Assembly (NCBI GenBank): GCA_035286745.1
Contig: DATECU010000077.1
Location: 1 to 19,088, forward strand
Reading direction: 5' to 3'
DNA: 19,088 nucleotides
From: DATECU01 sp035286745
GTDB taxonomy: Bacteria; Acidobacteriota; Vicinamibacteria; Fen-336
The notes under the pieces are model-generated. The model made no database searches. It was not told the DNA's origin and saw only the letters and a program-made list of their open reading frames with translations. The position numbers were made by a program, and so were the translations under genes. Below, piece after piece: positions 7,968 to 15,275 of this stretch (the first letter of the stretch is position 1; the number at the start of each line of letters is the position of its first letter).

Positions 7968-7995
7968 GGGGCCGAACGGACGGTCCGTTGGCCCC
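7968..7995 (-). terminator. Strong GC hairpin between the toxin-antitoxin pair and liuB
   Basis: GGGGCC (7968-7973), one bulged G, AACGGA (7975-7980), loop CGG, TCCGTT (7984-7989), GGCCCC (7990-7995): a 12-base-pair stem with one bulge. It lies just downstream of vapC, reading on the minus strand. No T-run follows on the minus strand, so it is not a classical intrinsic terminator. It could be a U-less terminator or RNA stabiliser for the toxin-antitoxin transcript, or part of the liuB control region. Confidence 0.5.
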
Positions 7996-8024
7996 CAGCC
8001 GGTGCGAGTTGGTTCGGAGAAGCG

Positions 8025-8438
8025 TTAGGGGACCAGGATGGGAATGCCGAGGCTGGCGGAGAGCAGGTCGTAGTCGGACCGGTTGGCCGTCACCACCGTG
8101 GCTCCGTAGCGTTTGGCAGTCAGGGCGATCAAGGCGTCGTTCTGGAACTCGCGACGCTTGCTGCGGTCCCATCCCTGGCGGTCCCCAATGACTCTGACCA
8201 GAAGACCGGCTTCCCACCAATCGGCGTTCACGGGCTCCCAGCAGGTGGTGGCCCGATCGCGGAGGTCGGCGACCAACGCCTGAGCCTCCCGGGTCCGCGC
8301 GCCTCGCCGCAACTCCGACAGGACCACGGCCGAGTGCCGCACTACGAACGCACTTCGCAGCCATTGCATCAGGTCCTCGTAGAGCCCTCGCTCCCAGTGA
8401 CCGACGTAGATGCTGCTGTCCAGGATCGCCCAGGCCAT
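8025..8438 (-). CDS. vapC: PIN-domain toxin, VapC-like ribonuclease
   Basis: 137 residues, the usual VapC size. The four acidic residues of the PIN active site are in place: D7 in ILDSSIYV, E42 in LSELRRGA, D101 in QNDALIALTAKRYGA, and D122 (or D124) in TANRSDYD. VapC toxins are metal-dependent RNases that cut tRNA or rRNA and are held inactive by the co-expressed antitoxin. ATG at 8438, 6 bases after the antitoxin stop, so the two form one operon in the usual antitoxin-first order. All active-site residues are kept, so it is probably functional. Confidence 0.88.
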   Translation of the reverse strand: MAWAILDSSIYVGHWERGLYEDLMQWLRSAFVVRHSAVVLSELRRGARTREAQALVADLRDRATTCWEPVNADWWEAGLLVRVIGDRQGWDRSKRREFQNDALIALTAKRYGATVVTANRSDYDLLSASLGIPILVP

Positions 8439-8444
8439 GGGATC

Positions 8445-8654
8445 TTAGACTGTGCCGAAGCTCCCCGGGCGCAGGCTCTTGCGGCTGGCCTGCATGAACT
8501 TCCAGAAAGCCTCCATTTCGGCAATCCGGGTCAGAGACAGCCGCACCGCCTCGGCGTCGCTCTCCGCGGAGAGCGCTTCGCGGGCTCGCTTCAGTGCGGC
8601 TTCGTCAACGAAGAACGACTTCCTCCTGAGTTCGCGCGCGGGCCGTTTCGCCAT
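8445..8654 (-). CDS. vapB: Antitoxin of the VapC-like toxin
   Basis: 69 residues with a good ribosome-binding site (GGAGGGTGAG) directly before the ATG at 8654. The N-terminus is basic (MAKRPARELRRKSFFVD). The following helix-turn-helix-sized part, DEAALKRAREALSAESDAEAVRLSLTRI, has the strand-helix-helix layout of ribbon-helix-helix antitoxins. The C-terminal tail (MEAFWKFMQASRK) is the part expected to wrap the toxin. Position directly before a PIN toxin and small size make the antitoxin call firm; the exact antitoxin fold is inferred. Such antitoxins normally bind their own promoter, and a repeat suited to that lies just upstream (8666-8694). Confidence 0.8.
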   Translation of the reverse strand: MAKRPARELRRKSFFVDEAALKRAREALSAESDAEAVRLSLTRIAEMEAFWKFMQASRKSLRPGSFGTV

Positions 8655-8665
8655 CTCACCCTCCA

Positions 8666-8694
8666 GGCATACATCTTAACACGCAGCGGCATAC
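8666..8694 (-). promoter_or_regulatory. Possible operator/promoter of the toxin-antitoxin operon
   Basis: Two copies of GTATGCC (on the minus strand) at 8666-8672 and 8688-8694, spaced 22 bases start to start, about two helical turns. Between them lies an A/T-rich TTAAGAT, a possible -10 region. The position, 12-40 bases before the antitoxin ATG, suits autoregulation by the antitoxin. No clear -35 is seen. Confidence 0.4.
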
Positions 8695-8869
8695 CCGGGC
8701 GCTTGGCTTGGCTGGGTTGCCGGGGCGCAGAGACGGAGGCAGCGCCGGGCTGCAGCAGGCGGACGCACCTCCGGGACGGCGGCGACTTGCCGTAGACTCC
8801 GGCCATGGTGCGCGGAGCCGACCGGGAGGCCTCCTCGGCCGCCAAGGCCGCCGGCAGGGAGGGGAAGGA

Positions 8870-10567
8870 GTGACCAGCTACGAGTTCGGCGGCTTCCGCC
8901 TGGACGGCGCCCGGCGCGTGCTCTGGCGCGGTTCGGAGATCGTGCCCCTGCCCCCCAGGGCCCTGGACCTGCTGCTGGCCCTGGTGGAGCGATCCGGGGA
9001 GGTGGTCACCAAGCAGGAGCTCATGGAGCGGGTGTGGCCGGACACCTTCGTCGAGGAGGCCAACCTCAGCGTCAACGTCTCGCTCCTGCGTAAGGCGCTC
9101 GGCGAGCAGGCCGGCGGGGCGCCCTTCATCGAGACCCTGTCGCGCCGCGGCTATCGTTTTGTGGCCGAGACCCGCCGGGCGGAGGCGACTCCAGGCCCTC
9201 GCTCGCTGGCGGTGCTGCCGTTCCGGCCCCTGAGCGAGAGCGAGGACGACGCGGCCCTGGGCCTGGGCATGGCCGACGCGCTGATCACCCGCCTGAGCAG
9301 CCTGGGACAGATCCTGGTGCGGCCCACCGGGGCGGTGGCCAAGTACGCGGGCGGCGACCCCCAGCAGGCCGGCCGCGCCCTCCGGGTCGACGCCGTGGTC
9401 GACGGCCGCTTGCAGCGAGTCGGCACCCGCTTGCGGCTAACGGCTCAGTTGATCGCGGTGGAGAAGGGCGGTCCCGCCTGGGCCGACATGATCGAGACCG
9501 ACGCCTCCGATCCCTTCGCGGCCCAGGACCGGGTGGCCGAACAACTGGCGGCGGCACTGGCGCTCCGGCTGGGCGGACCGGAGCAGGAGCTCTTGGCCCG
9601 GCGCCCCACCACCAGCGTGGCCGCCTACGAGGCCCACGCCAAGGGGCGCTACTTCTGGAGCCGGCTGACCGCCGCCTCCATGAGCCGGGCCATCGGCTGC
9701 TTCCAGGAGGCAGCCGAGTTGGACCCCGGCTACGCGGCTCCCCACGCCGGCCTGGCCGATGCCCTGGTCGCCATGGGCTTCTCGGGTGCGATCCCCCCGT
9801 CCGAAGCTTGGCCGCTGGCCCTGGCCGAGGCCGAGAAGGCGCTGGCGTTGGACGCGCGCCTACCCGAGCCCCGGATCGCCCGAGCCTATGTTCGCCTCTT
9901 CCAGGCCTGGGATTGGGACTTCGCCGAACGCGAGCTGGTCCAGGCGGCTCGGGAGAGTCCGCTCTCGCCGTCCGCGCGCCAGTGGCTGGGCTTGTTCCTG
10001 GCCATGCGCGGGCGGATCGCGGAGGCGCGACGCGAAGTCCAGGAGGCCTACCTCCTGGACCCGGTCTCCTTGATCGCCAACACCATGCTGGGCTTCCTGC
10101 ACTGCCTCTCCGGCGACCACGAGACCGAAGCCGAGCAGTACCGGCGCACCCTCGAGCTGGACCCCAACCAGTTCCTCGGCTACTGGGGCCTGGGCAACGG
10201 GCTCACCCACCTGGCTTGCTTCCAGGAAGCCGAGGCTGCCCTGCGTCGCGCGGTCGAGCTGACCGAGGGCTCGCCTTTCCTGCGAGCGGTGCTGGCCTGG
10301 AGCCTGGCCGAAGCGGGCCGAGGCGGGGAGGCGCGCGCCGAGCTGGCTGCGCTCGACGGTCCCGACACCGGCTACGCCTCGCCCTACCAGCGCGCGACCG
10401 TGCTCTCTGCGCTAGGCGACGCCGACGCTGCGATGGCCGCGCTGGAGCAGGCCGCCGAGGCACGGGACCCCTGGCTGGTGTGGCTGCGGGTCGATCCCAT
10501 GTTGGCGGCGCTTCGCCATCGTCCCGACCTAGCTCGACTCTCGGCTCGAACCCAGCCGCCAGCGTAG
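8870..10567 (+). CDS. Winged-helix DNA-binding / TolB-like / TPR protein
   Basis: 565 residues from the GTG at 8870, preceded by a purine-rich GGGAGGGGAAGGA ribosome-binding site; an open frame extends upstream to 8708 but carries no sensible protein. Residues 1-100 are an OmpR/CadC-type winged helix (FGGFRLD, PLPPRALDLLLALVERSGEVVTKQELMERVWPD, then the recognition helix region NLSVNVSLLRKALG and the wing RRGYRFVAE). Residues 111-235 are a TolB/FlgO-like domain (RSLAVLPFRPLSESEDDAALGLGMADALITRLSSLGQILVR). From about 255 the chain is TPR-type helical repeats to the end. Unlike CadC there is no transmembrane segment between the DNA-binding and C-terminal parts, so it is probably a cytosolic one-component regulator. 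It converges on the exporter permease gene with 9 bases between stops. Target genes are unknown. Confidence 0.85.
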   Translation: MTSYEFGGFRLDGARRVLWRGSEIVPLPPRALDLLLALVERSGEVVTKQELMERVWPDTFVEEANLSVNVSLLRKALGEQAGGAPFIETLSRRGYRFVAETRRAEATPGPRSLAVLPFRPLSESEDDAALGLGMADALITRLSSLGQILVRPTGAVAKYAGGDPQQAGRALRVDAVVDGRLQRVGTRLRLTAQLIAVEKGGPAWADMIETDASDPFAAQDRVAEQLAAALALRLGGPEQELLARRPTTSVAAYEAHAKGRYFWSRLTAASMSRAIGCFQEAAELDPGYAAPHAGLADALVAMGFSGAIPPSEAWPLALAEAEKALALDARLPEPRIARAYVRLFQAWDWDFAERELVQAARESPLSPSARQWLGLFLAMRGRIAEARREVQEAYLLDPVSLIANTMLGFLHCLSGDHETEAEQYRRTLELDPNQFLGYWGLGNGLTHLACFQEAEAALRRAVELTEGSPFLRAVLAWSLAEAGRGGEARAELAALDGPDTGYASPYQRATVLSALGDADAAMAALEQAAEARDPWLVWLRVDPMLAALRHRPDLARLSARTQPPA

Positions 10568-10576
10568 CTGCCGCGC

Positions 10577-11344
10577 CTACAGGATGGTCTTCCGCTGGAA
10601 GGCGCGGGCGCCCCAGAAGGTGAAGAGGGCCAGGAAGCCGGAGAGGCCGAAGAGCAGCAGGGGAAGGGGCATGCGCGCGACGTCAGGGGTGACCGCATAA
10701 CGGAGCGCTTCGCTCATGAAGACCAGGGGGTTGACCAGGAACAGGTACTGCACGGGCCCCAGCACCGAGAGCGCGCTCCAGGGGTAGTAAGCGCAGCCGA
10801 AGAGCATGAGCGGGCCCAAGATGACGGCGAACAACAGGCCGCTCATGCGGGGCTCCACCAGCGATCCCAGGGTCAGGCCGAAGGCCGCGGAAAGCAGGCC
10901 GCTCAGGACGGTCAGGGGAAGAAGGGCCAGCCAGTTCGGATGAACCTCGACCCCGCTCACCTTGTGCATGAGCAGCATCATGGCGGGCAGCGCCACCAGG
11001 CCCGCGGTCGCCGCGTGCACGGCTCCCGCCACCACCTTCTCCACCGCCACGCCCAGGACGCTGATCGGCGCCAGCAGGCGCTCGTCCACCTCTCGGCTGC
11101 CGGAGAGGTCCCCGGCCAGGGGCATGAGCACACCCTGCACGCCCGCCATCAGGCAAGCCACCGACATGAGACCGGGCACCATGACGGTGCGGAACTCGTC
11201 AGCCACCAGGTGCAGCCGGGGCAGGATGTTGCCGAAGACCAGGACCACCAGGACCGGTTGGGTGAGGGTGGCCATCAGCAAGGGCACGGCGTTGCGGCCC
11301 GAGACCAACAGGTCGCGCCGCAAGAGGGCGAGGAAAGCGGTCAC
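10577..11344 (-). CDS. ABC-2 type transporter permease
   Basis: 255 residues with six predicted membrane helices, at about 20-41, 54-76, 101-125, 137-161, 168-187 and 226-245. The layout and the motif YLFLVNPLVFMSEALRYAV (200-218) are those of the NodJ/DrrB-like ABC-2 exporter permeases. It pairs with the ATPase encoded just upstream and would form the membrane channel of an efflux pump for a drug, lipid or polysaccharide; the substrate cannot be read from the sequence. The GTG start at 11344 sits in a GTGA overlap with the ATPase stop. It is the last gene of its operon. Confidence 0.9.
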   Translation of the reverse strand: MTAFLALLRRDLLVSGRNAVPLLMATLTQPVLVVLVFGNILPRLHLVADEFRTVMVPGLMSVACLMAGVQGVLMPLAGDLSGSREVDERLLAPISVLGVAVEKVVAGAVHAATAGLVALPAMMLLMHKVSGVEVHPNWLALLPLTVLSGLLSAAFGLTLGSLVEPRMSGLLFAVILGPLMLFGCAYYPWSALSVLGPVQYLFLVNPLVFMSEALRYAVTPDVARMPLPLLLFGLSGFLALFTFWGARAFQRKTIL

Positions 11345-12309
11345 TCGCGCAGCTCCTTTCCGGTGAGGTGGATGTAGACATCCTCCAGGCTGGGAGCGGT
11401 GAGGCTCACGTGACGCAGATCGCCGCCGCCGTCGCGGACCGCGTGCAGCACCCGGTCCAGCAGGCCGTCGCCTGGATCCACGAACAGCCGCAGCCGCTCG
11501 CCGTCTTCGCCGCCGGCCACCGGCTCCAGCCGGAGGACCCCCGCAATCTCCGTTAGACGTGGGGCCAGCGGCGCCGAAGCTCGAACCCAGAGGTCCAGGA
11601 TCTGTCCCCCGGGAAGACCCGCCTTGAGGTTCGCCGGCGAGTCCAAGGTGAGGATTCGCCCATGGTCGATGATGGCCAGCCGCTCACAGAGCAGGTCGGC
11701 CTCCTCCATGTAGTGGGTAGTCATGATCACGGTCAAGCCCTTCTGGTGGAGGCCCCGCAAAGTGTCCCAGAGCAAGCGTCGCGCCTGGGGATCGAGGCCG
11801 ATGGTGGGCTCGTCCAGCAGCAGCACCTTGGGGTCGTGCATCAGCGCCCGGGCGATGAGCAGCCGCTGTTGCATGCCCCCGGACAGCGCCAGCGGCTTGG
11901 CCGCCGCCTTCTCGGTGAGCTGCATCTCGGCCAGCAGGCGATCGGCGCGCGCCTCACGTTCGGCGGTGGGCAGCCCGAAGTAGCGGCCGTGGAAGGTCAG
12001 CACCTCACGCACCTTGAGGTCGCGGTCCAGATTGCGCACCTGCGGCACCACCGCGATGCGCCGGCGCACCCCCAACGGATCCCGGCCCACCTCGATCCCG
12101 TCCACCAGGATGCGGCCGGCGCTGAGACGGACCAGGGTGGTGATGCAGCCCAGGGTGGTGCTCTTGCCAGCTCCGTTAGGTCCAAGCAGGCCGAAGAACT
12201 CGCCCGCCTCCACGCTGAAGGAGATCCCCCTGACCGCCTCCACCGGCGGCGTCTTGCGGGTCCCCCGATAGGTCTTGACCAGCCCCTCGACCACCAGGGA
12301 GGCGGTCAC
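11341..12309 (-). CDS. ABC-type exporter ATP-binding protein
   Basis: 322 residues, as expected for NodI/DrrA-type ATPases. The Walker A motif is GPNGAGKST (43-51), Q-loop Q90, signature LSGGM (142-146), Walker B LLLDEPT (163-169) and H-loop H199. The extra C-terminal domain (about 220-322) with the final SLEDVYIHLTG is typical of ATPases paired with ABC-2 permeases. GTG start at 12309 in a GTGA overlap with the end of hutI, and its own stop overlaps the permease start in the same way. It powers export by the permease next to it. Confidence 0.93.
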   Translation of the reverse strand: MTASLVVEGLVKTYRGTRKTPPVEAVRGISFSVEAGEFFGLLGPNGAGKSTTLGCITTLVRLSAGRILVDGIEVGRDPLGVRRRIAVVPQVRNLDRDLKVREVLTFHGRYFGLPTAEREARADRLLAEMQLTEKAAAKPLALSGGMQQRLLIARALMHDPKVLLLDEPTIGLDPQARRLLWDTLRGLHQKGLTVIMTTHYMEEADLLCERLAIIDHGRILTLDSPANLKAGLPGGQILDLWVRASAPLAPRLTEIAGVLRLEPVAGGEDGERLRLFVDPGDGLLDRVLHAVRDGGGDLRHVSLTAPSLEDVYIHLTGKELRE

Positions 12310-13571
12310 GCCAGGAGCCTCCCCTCCCGCACCACCACCTTGCCACCCTTCACCACGGTCCGGACGGCGGGCACACCGACCCGCAGCAGATCGAGCAGCC
12401 GCGCCGAACGCAGGATCAGGAGATCCGCCTGCTTGCCGACTTCCAGGCTGCCCACGCGATCATCAAGGTCGAGCGAGCAGGCCGCGTTCACGGTGGCTGC
12501 GGTCAGCGCCTCCTCCAGGGACAACCCCATGCCGAAACAGGCCACCGTCATGGCGAAGGGCATGGAGGGAGAGAGGCCGCCGCCGGGGTTGGCGTCGGTG
12601 GCCAGGGCCACCGCGGCCCCGGCCTCGATCAACTTGCGGGCCGGTGCATAACGATCAAGCCGCAAGTAGAAGGCGGCCGAAGGCAACAGGGTGGCCACGC
12701 AGGAGGCCGCGGCCATGGCCCGCATGCCGCCCTCCGACACGAAGATCAGGTGATCGGCCGAACGGGCACCAAGATCCGCCGCCAGCTCGGCGCCCCCGGT
12801 CCAGGTCAGCTCGTCGGCGTGGAGCCGGAGCTTCAAGCCGTGCTCGCGGGCGGTCTCCAGGATGCGCCGGCTCTCCGCCACCGTGAAGACGCCTTCCTCG
12901 CAGAACACATCGCAGAAGCTGGCCAGACGCCGCCGCGCCACCTCCGGGATCATCTCCTGGCACACCGTCTCCAGGTAGCGCTCGCGATCGCCCTTCATCT
13001 CCACCGGGACCTCGTGAGCCCCCAAGAAGGTGGGCACCGCCACCATCGGGTGGGCCAGGTCCGCCTCCCGAATCGCCTCCAGAGAGCGGATCTCGGCCTC
13101 GGTGGCGAGGCCATAGCCGCTCTTGATCTCGGCGGTGGTGGTGCCCTGGAGCAGCATCTCGTCCAGCCGGCAGCGGATGCCGCGGACCAGGTCCTCTTTG
13201 ACCGCGCTCCTGGTGGCCGCCACCGTGCGCACGATGCCACCCCCGGCCTCGGCGATCTCCCGATAGCTGGCACCCGCCAAACGCTTGCGGATCTCGTCAT
13301 CGCGATTGCCGGCGAACGCCAGATGGGTGTGGGCGTCCACCAGGCCCGGGATCACCGCGGCCCCCTCGGCGTCGACGACCGCTGCGTTCTCAAGCTCCAC
13401 CTGGGAGGCCAGGTCGCGATCGGGTCCGACGTAGACGATGCGGCCGGCGGCGGAGGCCAGGGCCGCCCGCTCGATCAGGCCCAGATCCCGCATGGCCGCG
13501 CCTAACCTTGGCCGTGGCCCGGCCAGACTGGCCAAGACGCCGACGTTGCGTACCGCGAAGTCCGCCTTCAT
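12306..13571 (-). CDS. hutI: Imidazolonepropionase
   Basis: 421 residues. Hydrolyses 4-imidazolone-5-propionate to N-formimino-L-glutamate, the third step of histidine degradation; a cytosolic metal-dependent amidohydrolase. Key positions are intact: DAHTHLAFAG with metal ligands H81 and H83, EIKSGYGL (149-156) with K150, GAHEVP (185-189, H186), LHADEL with H251 and E254, DHL at H274, and ATDANPGG with metal-binding D326. ATG at 13571 overlaps the end of the DUF167 gene (ATGA), and its stop overlaps the ABC ATPase start (GTGA). No hutU, hutH or formiminoglutamate hydrolase lies in the window, and linkage to an exporter is unusual. The residues seen match imidazolonepropionase better than other amidohydrolases. 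Confidence 0.92.
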   Translation of the reverse strand: MKADFAVRNVGVLASLAGPRPRLGAAMRDLGLIERAALASAAGRIVYVGPDRDLASQVELENAAVVDAEGAAVIPGLVDAHTHLAFAGNRDDEIRKRLAGASYREIAEAGGGIVRTVAATRSAVKEDLVRGIRCRLDEMLLQGTTTAEIKSGYGLATEAEIRSLEAIREADLAHPMVAVPTFLGAHEVPVEMKGDRERYLETVCQEMIPEVARRRLASFCDVFCEEGVFTVAESRRILETAREHGLKLRLHADELTWTGGAELAADLGARSADHLIFVSEGGMRAMAAASCVATLLPSAAFYLRLDRYAPARKLIEAGAAVALATDANPGGGLSPSMPFAMTVACFGMGLSLEEALTAATVNAACSLDLDDRVGSLEVGKQADLLILRSARLLDLLRVGVPAVRTVVKGGKVVVREGRLLA

Positions 13572-13903
13572 CGTCCCCCCGCGGGCAGCCAGTCACGCAG
13601 CCGCTCCCGGACCGCGGCCGCGGTGACACCGCTCACCCGCACCAGCTTGTCGCGGCCGTGCTGGCCGCGGAGCAGCTCACAGGCCGAGGGCGGGACGCCG
13701 ACCGCCTTGCCCAGGAAGCGGAGAAGCGCCGCGTTGGCCTCCCCCTCGACAGGGGGAGCCGTCAGGCGCACACAGAGCGCCCCCTCCCGCACGCCGGAAA
13801 CCCCGTCCTTGGCAGCCCGGGGCTGGACCCGGACCCGAAGGGTCACCGCCGCGTCCTGCTCTCGCAGCTCGGGGCCCGTCGGGTCGGAGGGATGTGACCG
13901 CAT
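13568..13903 (-). CDS. DUF167 (YggU-like) protein
   Basis: 111 residues with the compact YggU fold: VTLRVRVQPRAAKDGVSGV, the basic loop GALCVRLTAPPVEGEANAALLRFLGKAVGV, and the typical end of the family, GRDKLVRVSGV. The function of this small cytosolic family is not established; it is often encoded beside yggT, pyrroline-5-carboxylate reductase and divIVA, which fits the divIVA gene 78 bases upstream here. The start (ATG at 13903) has no clear ribosome-binding site, and residues 1-19 are less conserved-looking. The stop overlaps the hutI start, so they are likely translated together. Confidence 0.85.
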   Translation of the reverse strand: MRSHPSDPTGPELREQDAAVTLRVRVQPRAAKDGVSGVREGALCVRLTAPPVEGEANAALLRFLGKAVGVPPSACELLRGQHGRDKLVRVSGVTAAAVRERLRDWLPAGGR

Positions 13904-13981
13904 GTGGGTTATGGCTTCAGAAGGGTCCGCCGAGTCGATCCGGAGCCGAAGACGGAACGGAAGGCGCGGTCCCGGTGCCCG

Positions 13982-14479
13982 CTAGGCACCTTCCTCGCGG
14001 CGCTTCAGGAAGTGCAGGTTGTTCTCCAGCTCGGCCTCCTCCTGAAAGTCGAGGAGTTGGGTGAGGCGGTTGATGGAAGCCCGCAGGTCGGTCCTGAGAC
14101 CGGCCCGCTGACTCCTGAGGTCGAGGATGCCCCGCTCGATCTCGTGGGCGCGCGTCTGGGCCAGCTCCAGCAGGCGGTCGGCCTGGATCTCGGCCTCCTT
14201 CACCACGTTCTCCGCCTGCTTGCGGGCGTTCTCCTTGATCTCCTCGGACACCCGTTGGGCGGTGAGCAGGGTGTTCTTGAGGATGCTCTCCCGCTGGCGG
14301 TGCTCTTCGACCAGGGCCCGGAGCGCTTGCAGCTCCTGCTCGGCGTTGTCGCGCTCGATCTGCAAGGCCGCCACGTCCTCCGCCACGATGTTCAGGTAGG
14401 TGCGCACCTCCTGCTCGTCGTAGCCCCGAAACGCGCGGCCGAAGGTCTGGCGCTGGATGTCCATGGGTGAGCTTCGCAT
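13982..14479 (-). CDS. divIVA: DivIVA-domain protein
   Basis: 165 residues. The N-terminus SPMDIQRQTFGRAFRGYDEQEVRTYL (residues 4-29) is the DivIVA membrane-curvature domain. The rest, about 30-150, is a long Leu/Glu/Arg-rich coiled coil, ending with an acidic-basic tail. DivIVA-type proteins bind curved membrane at poles or septa and recruit division, growth or segregation partners. Start: ATG at 14479 is preferred over the ATG at 14464 because the family begins with a short M-x-x-x-P-x-D-I segment. It is divergent from the sigma factor gene. Confidence 0.9.
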   Translation of the reverse strand: MRSSPMDIQRQTFGRAFRGYDEQEVRTYLNIVAEDVAALQIERDNAEQELQALRALVEEHRQRESILKNTLLTAQRVSEEIKENARKQAENVVKEAEIQADRLLELAQTRAHEIERGILDLRSQRAGLRTDLRASINRLTQLLDFQEEAELENNLHFLKRREEGA

Positions 14480-14532
14480 GGCAGCTCAAGGGTCGCACAA
14501 GAGGGGCCACCGGCTCAAGGGGCTGGCGTGGG

Positions 14533-14584
14533 CTGCGGGCCTGCGGGTCCTGCGGGCTGTCGTCGTTGCACCGCCGCCTGCGGG
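14533..14584 (+). repeat. Four copies of CTGCGGG in the sigma-gene promoter
   Basis: CTGCGGG at 14533-14539, 14541-14547, 14550-14556 and 14578-14584. The last copy lies in the spacer between the -35 and -10 boxes; the others lie just upstream. This layout is what a repeated regulator-binding site would look like, but GC-rich slippage could give the same. Nothing here identifies a binding protein. Confidence 0.4.
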
Positions 14585-14594
14585 TCCCTATACT
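14566..14594 (+). promoter_or_regulatory. Sigma-70-type promoter of the ECF sigma gene
   Basis: TTGCAC at 14566-14571, a 17-base spacer, and TATACT at 14589-14594. The start site would fall near 14601, only about 7 bases before the ATG at 14608, and no Shine-Dalgarno is present, so the mRNA is close to leaderless. A housekeeping promoter suggests the sigma gene need not be self-activated. This is the best-matching promoter in the window. Confidence 0.65.
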
Positions 14595-14607
14595 GCGATC
14601 ATCCTCC

Positions 14608-15210
14608 ATGCGGACAACTCAGAACCTGACCGGCCTGCTGATCGCCTGGAGCGACGGGGATCAGGACGCTTTCGATCAACTGATTACGCTCGCCTACGGC
14701 GAGCTACGGCGTCAGGCGCGTTTGTTCTTGCGACGGGAGAAGGTCGGCCACACCCTGCAGCCGACGGCGCTGGTTCACGAGGCCTTCCTGAGGCTGGCCG
14801 GACAGAACCGGGTCCGCTGGCAGAATCGCCAGCAGTTCTTTGCGGTGGCCGCCCAGGCGATGCGACGGGTTCTGGTCGATTGGGCCAGAGCGCGCGGCTC
14901 GGTCAAGCGCGGCGAGGGGCGTACCCGAGTCACCCTCGAGGAGAACCACCTGCCCTCTGCCGCCGCATCAGTCGACGTGGAGTCCCTGGATCGGGCCCTC
15001 GACGCCCTGGCAGCCCTCGACCCTCGGCAGGCTCGGCTGGTGGAGCTTCGCTATTTCGGCGGTCTCACAGCCACAGAAGCTGCGCAGATTCTCGGTATCT
15101 CCCTGGCAACCGCAAAGCGCGACTGGGCGGTGGCGCGGGCCTGGCTGTTTCGTGAGCTGGCAGGACCGCAGCGCGCCGGCGTTCGTGCGGCGGAGGTGTG
15201 CCGCTCCTGA
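14608..15210 (+). CDS. ECF-family RNA polymerase sigma factor
   Basis: 200 residues from the ATG at 14608, placed by the promoter; an open frame upstream has no credible protein. Region 2 is at about 20-95 (DQDAFDQLITLAYGELRRQARLFL, then FFAVAAQAMRRVLVDWARAR). Region 4 is at about 125-185, with the helix-turn-helix LTATEAAQILGISLATAKRDW (153-173). The sequence resembles the ECF subgroup in which an ECF sigma gene precedes a Ser/Thr kinase gene, common in Acidobacteria and Planctomycetes. There is no anti-sigma gene; the kinase gene is 65 bases downstream on the same strand. Its target promoters cannot be seen. Confidence 0.9.
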   Translation: MRTTQNLTGLLIAWSDGDQDAFDQLITLAYGELRRQARLFLRREKVGHTLQPTALVHEAFLRLAGQNRVRWQNRQQFFAVAAQAMRRVLVDWARARGSVKRGEGRTRVTLEENHLPSAAASVDVESLDRALDALAALDPRQARLVELRYFGGLTATEAAQILGISLATAKRDWAVARAWLFRELAGPQRAGVRAAEVCRS

Positions 15211-15275
15211 GTCCAGGGGCGGGCGCGTTCGGTTGGACACCCCATCGCCGTTGATGCGAGTAGCGGATCGATCCT

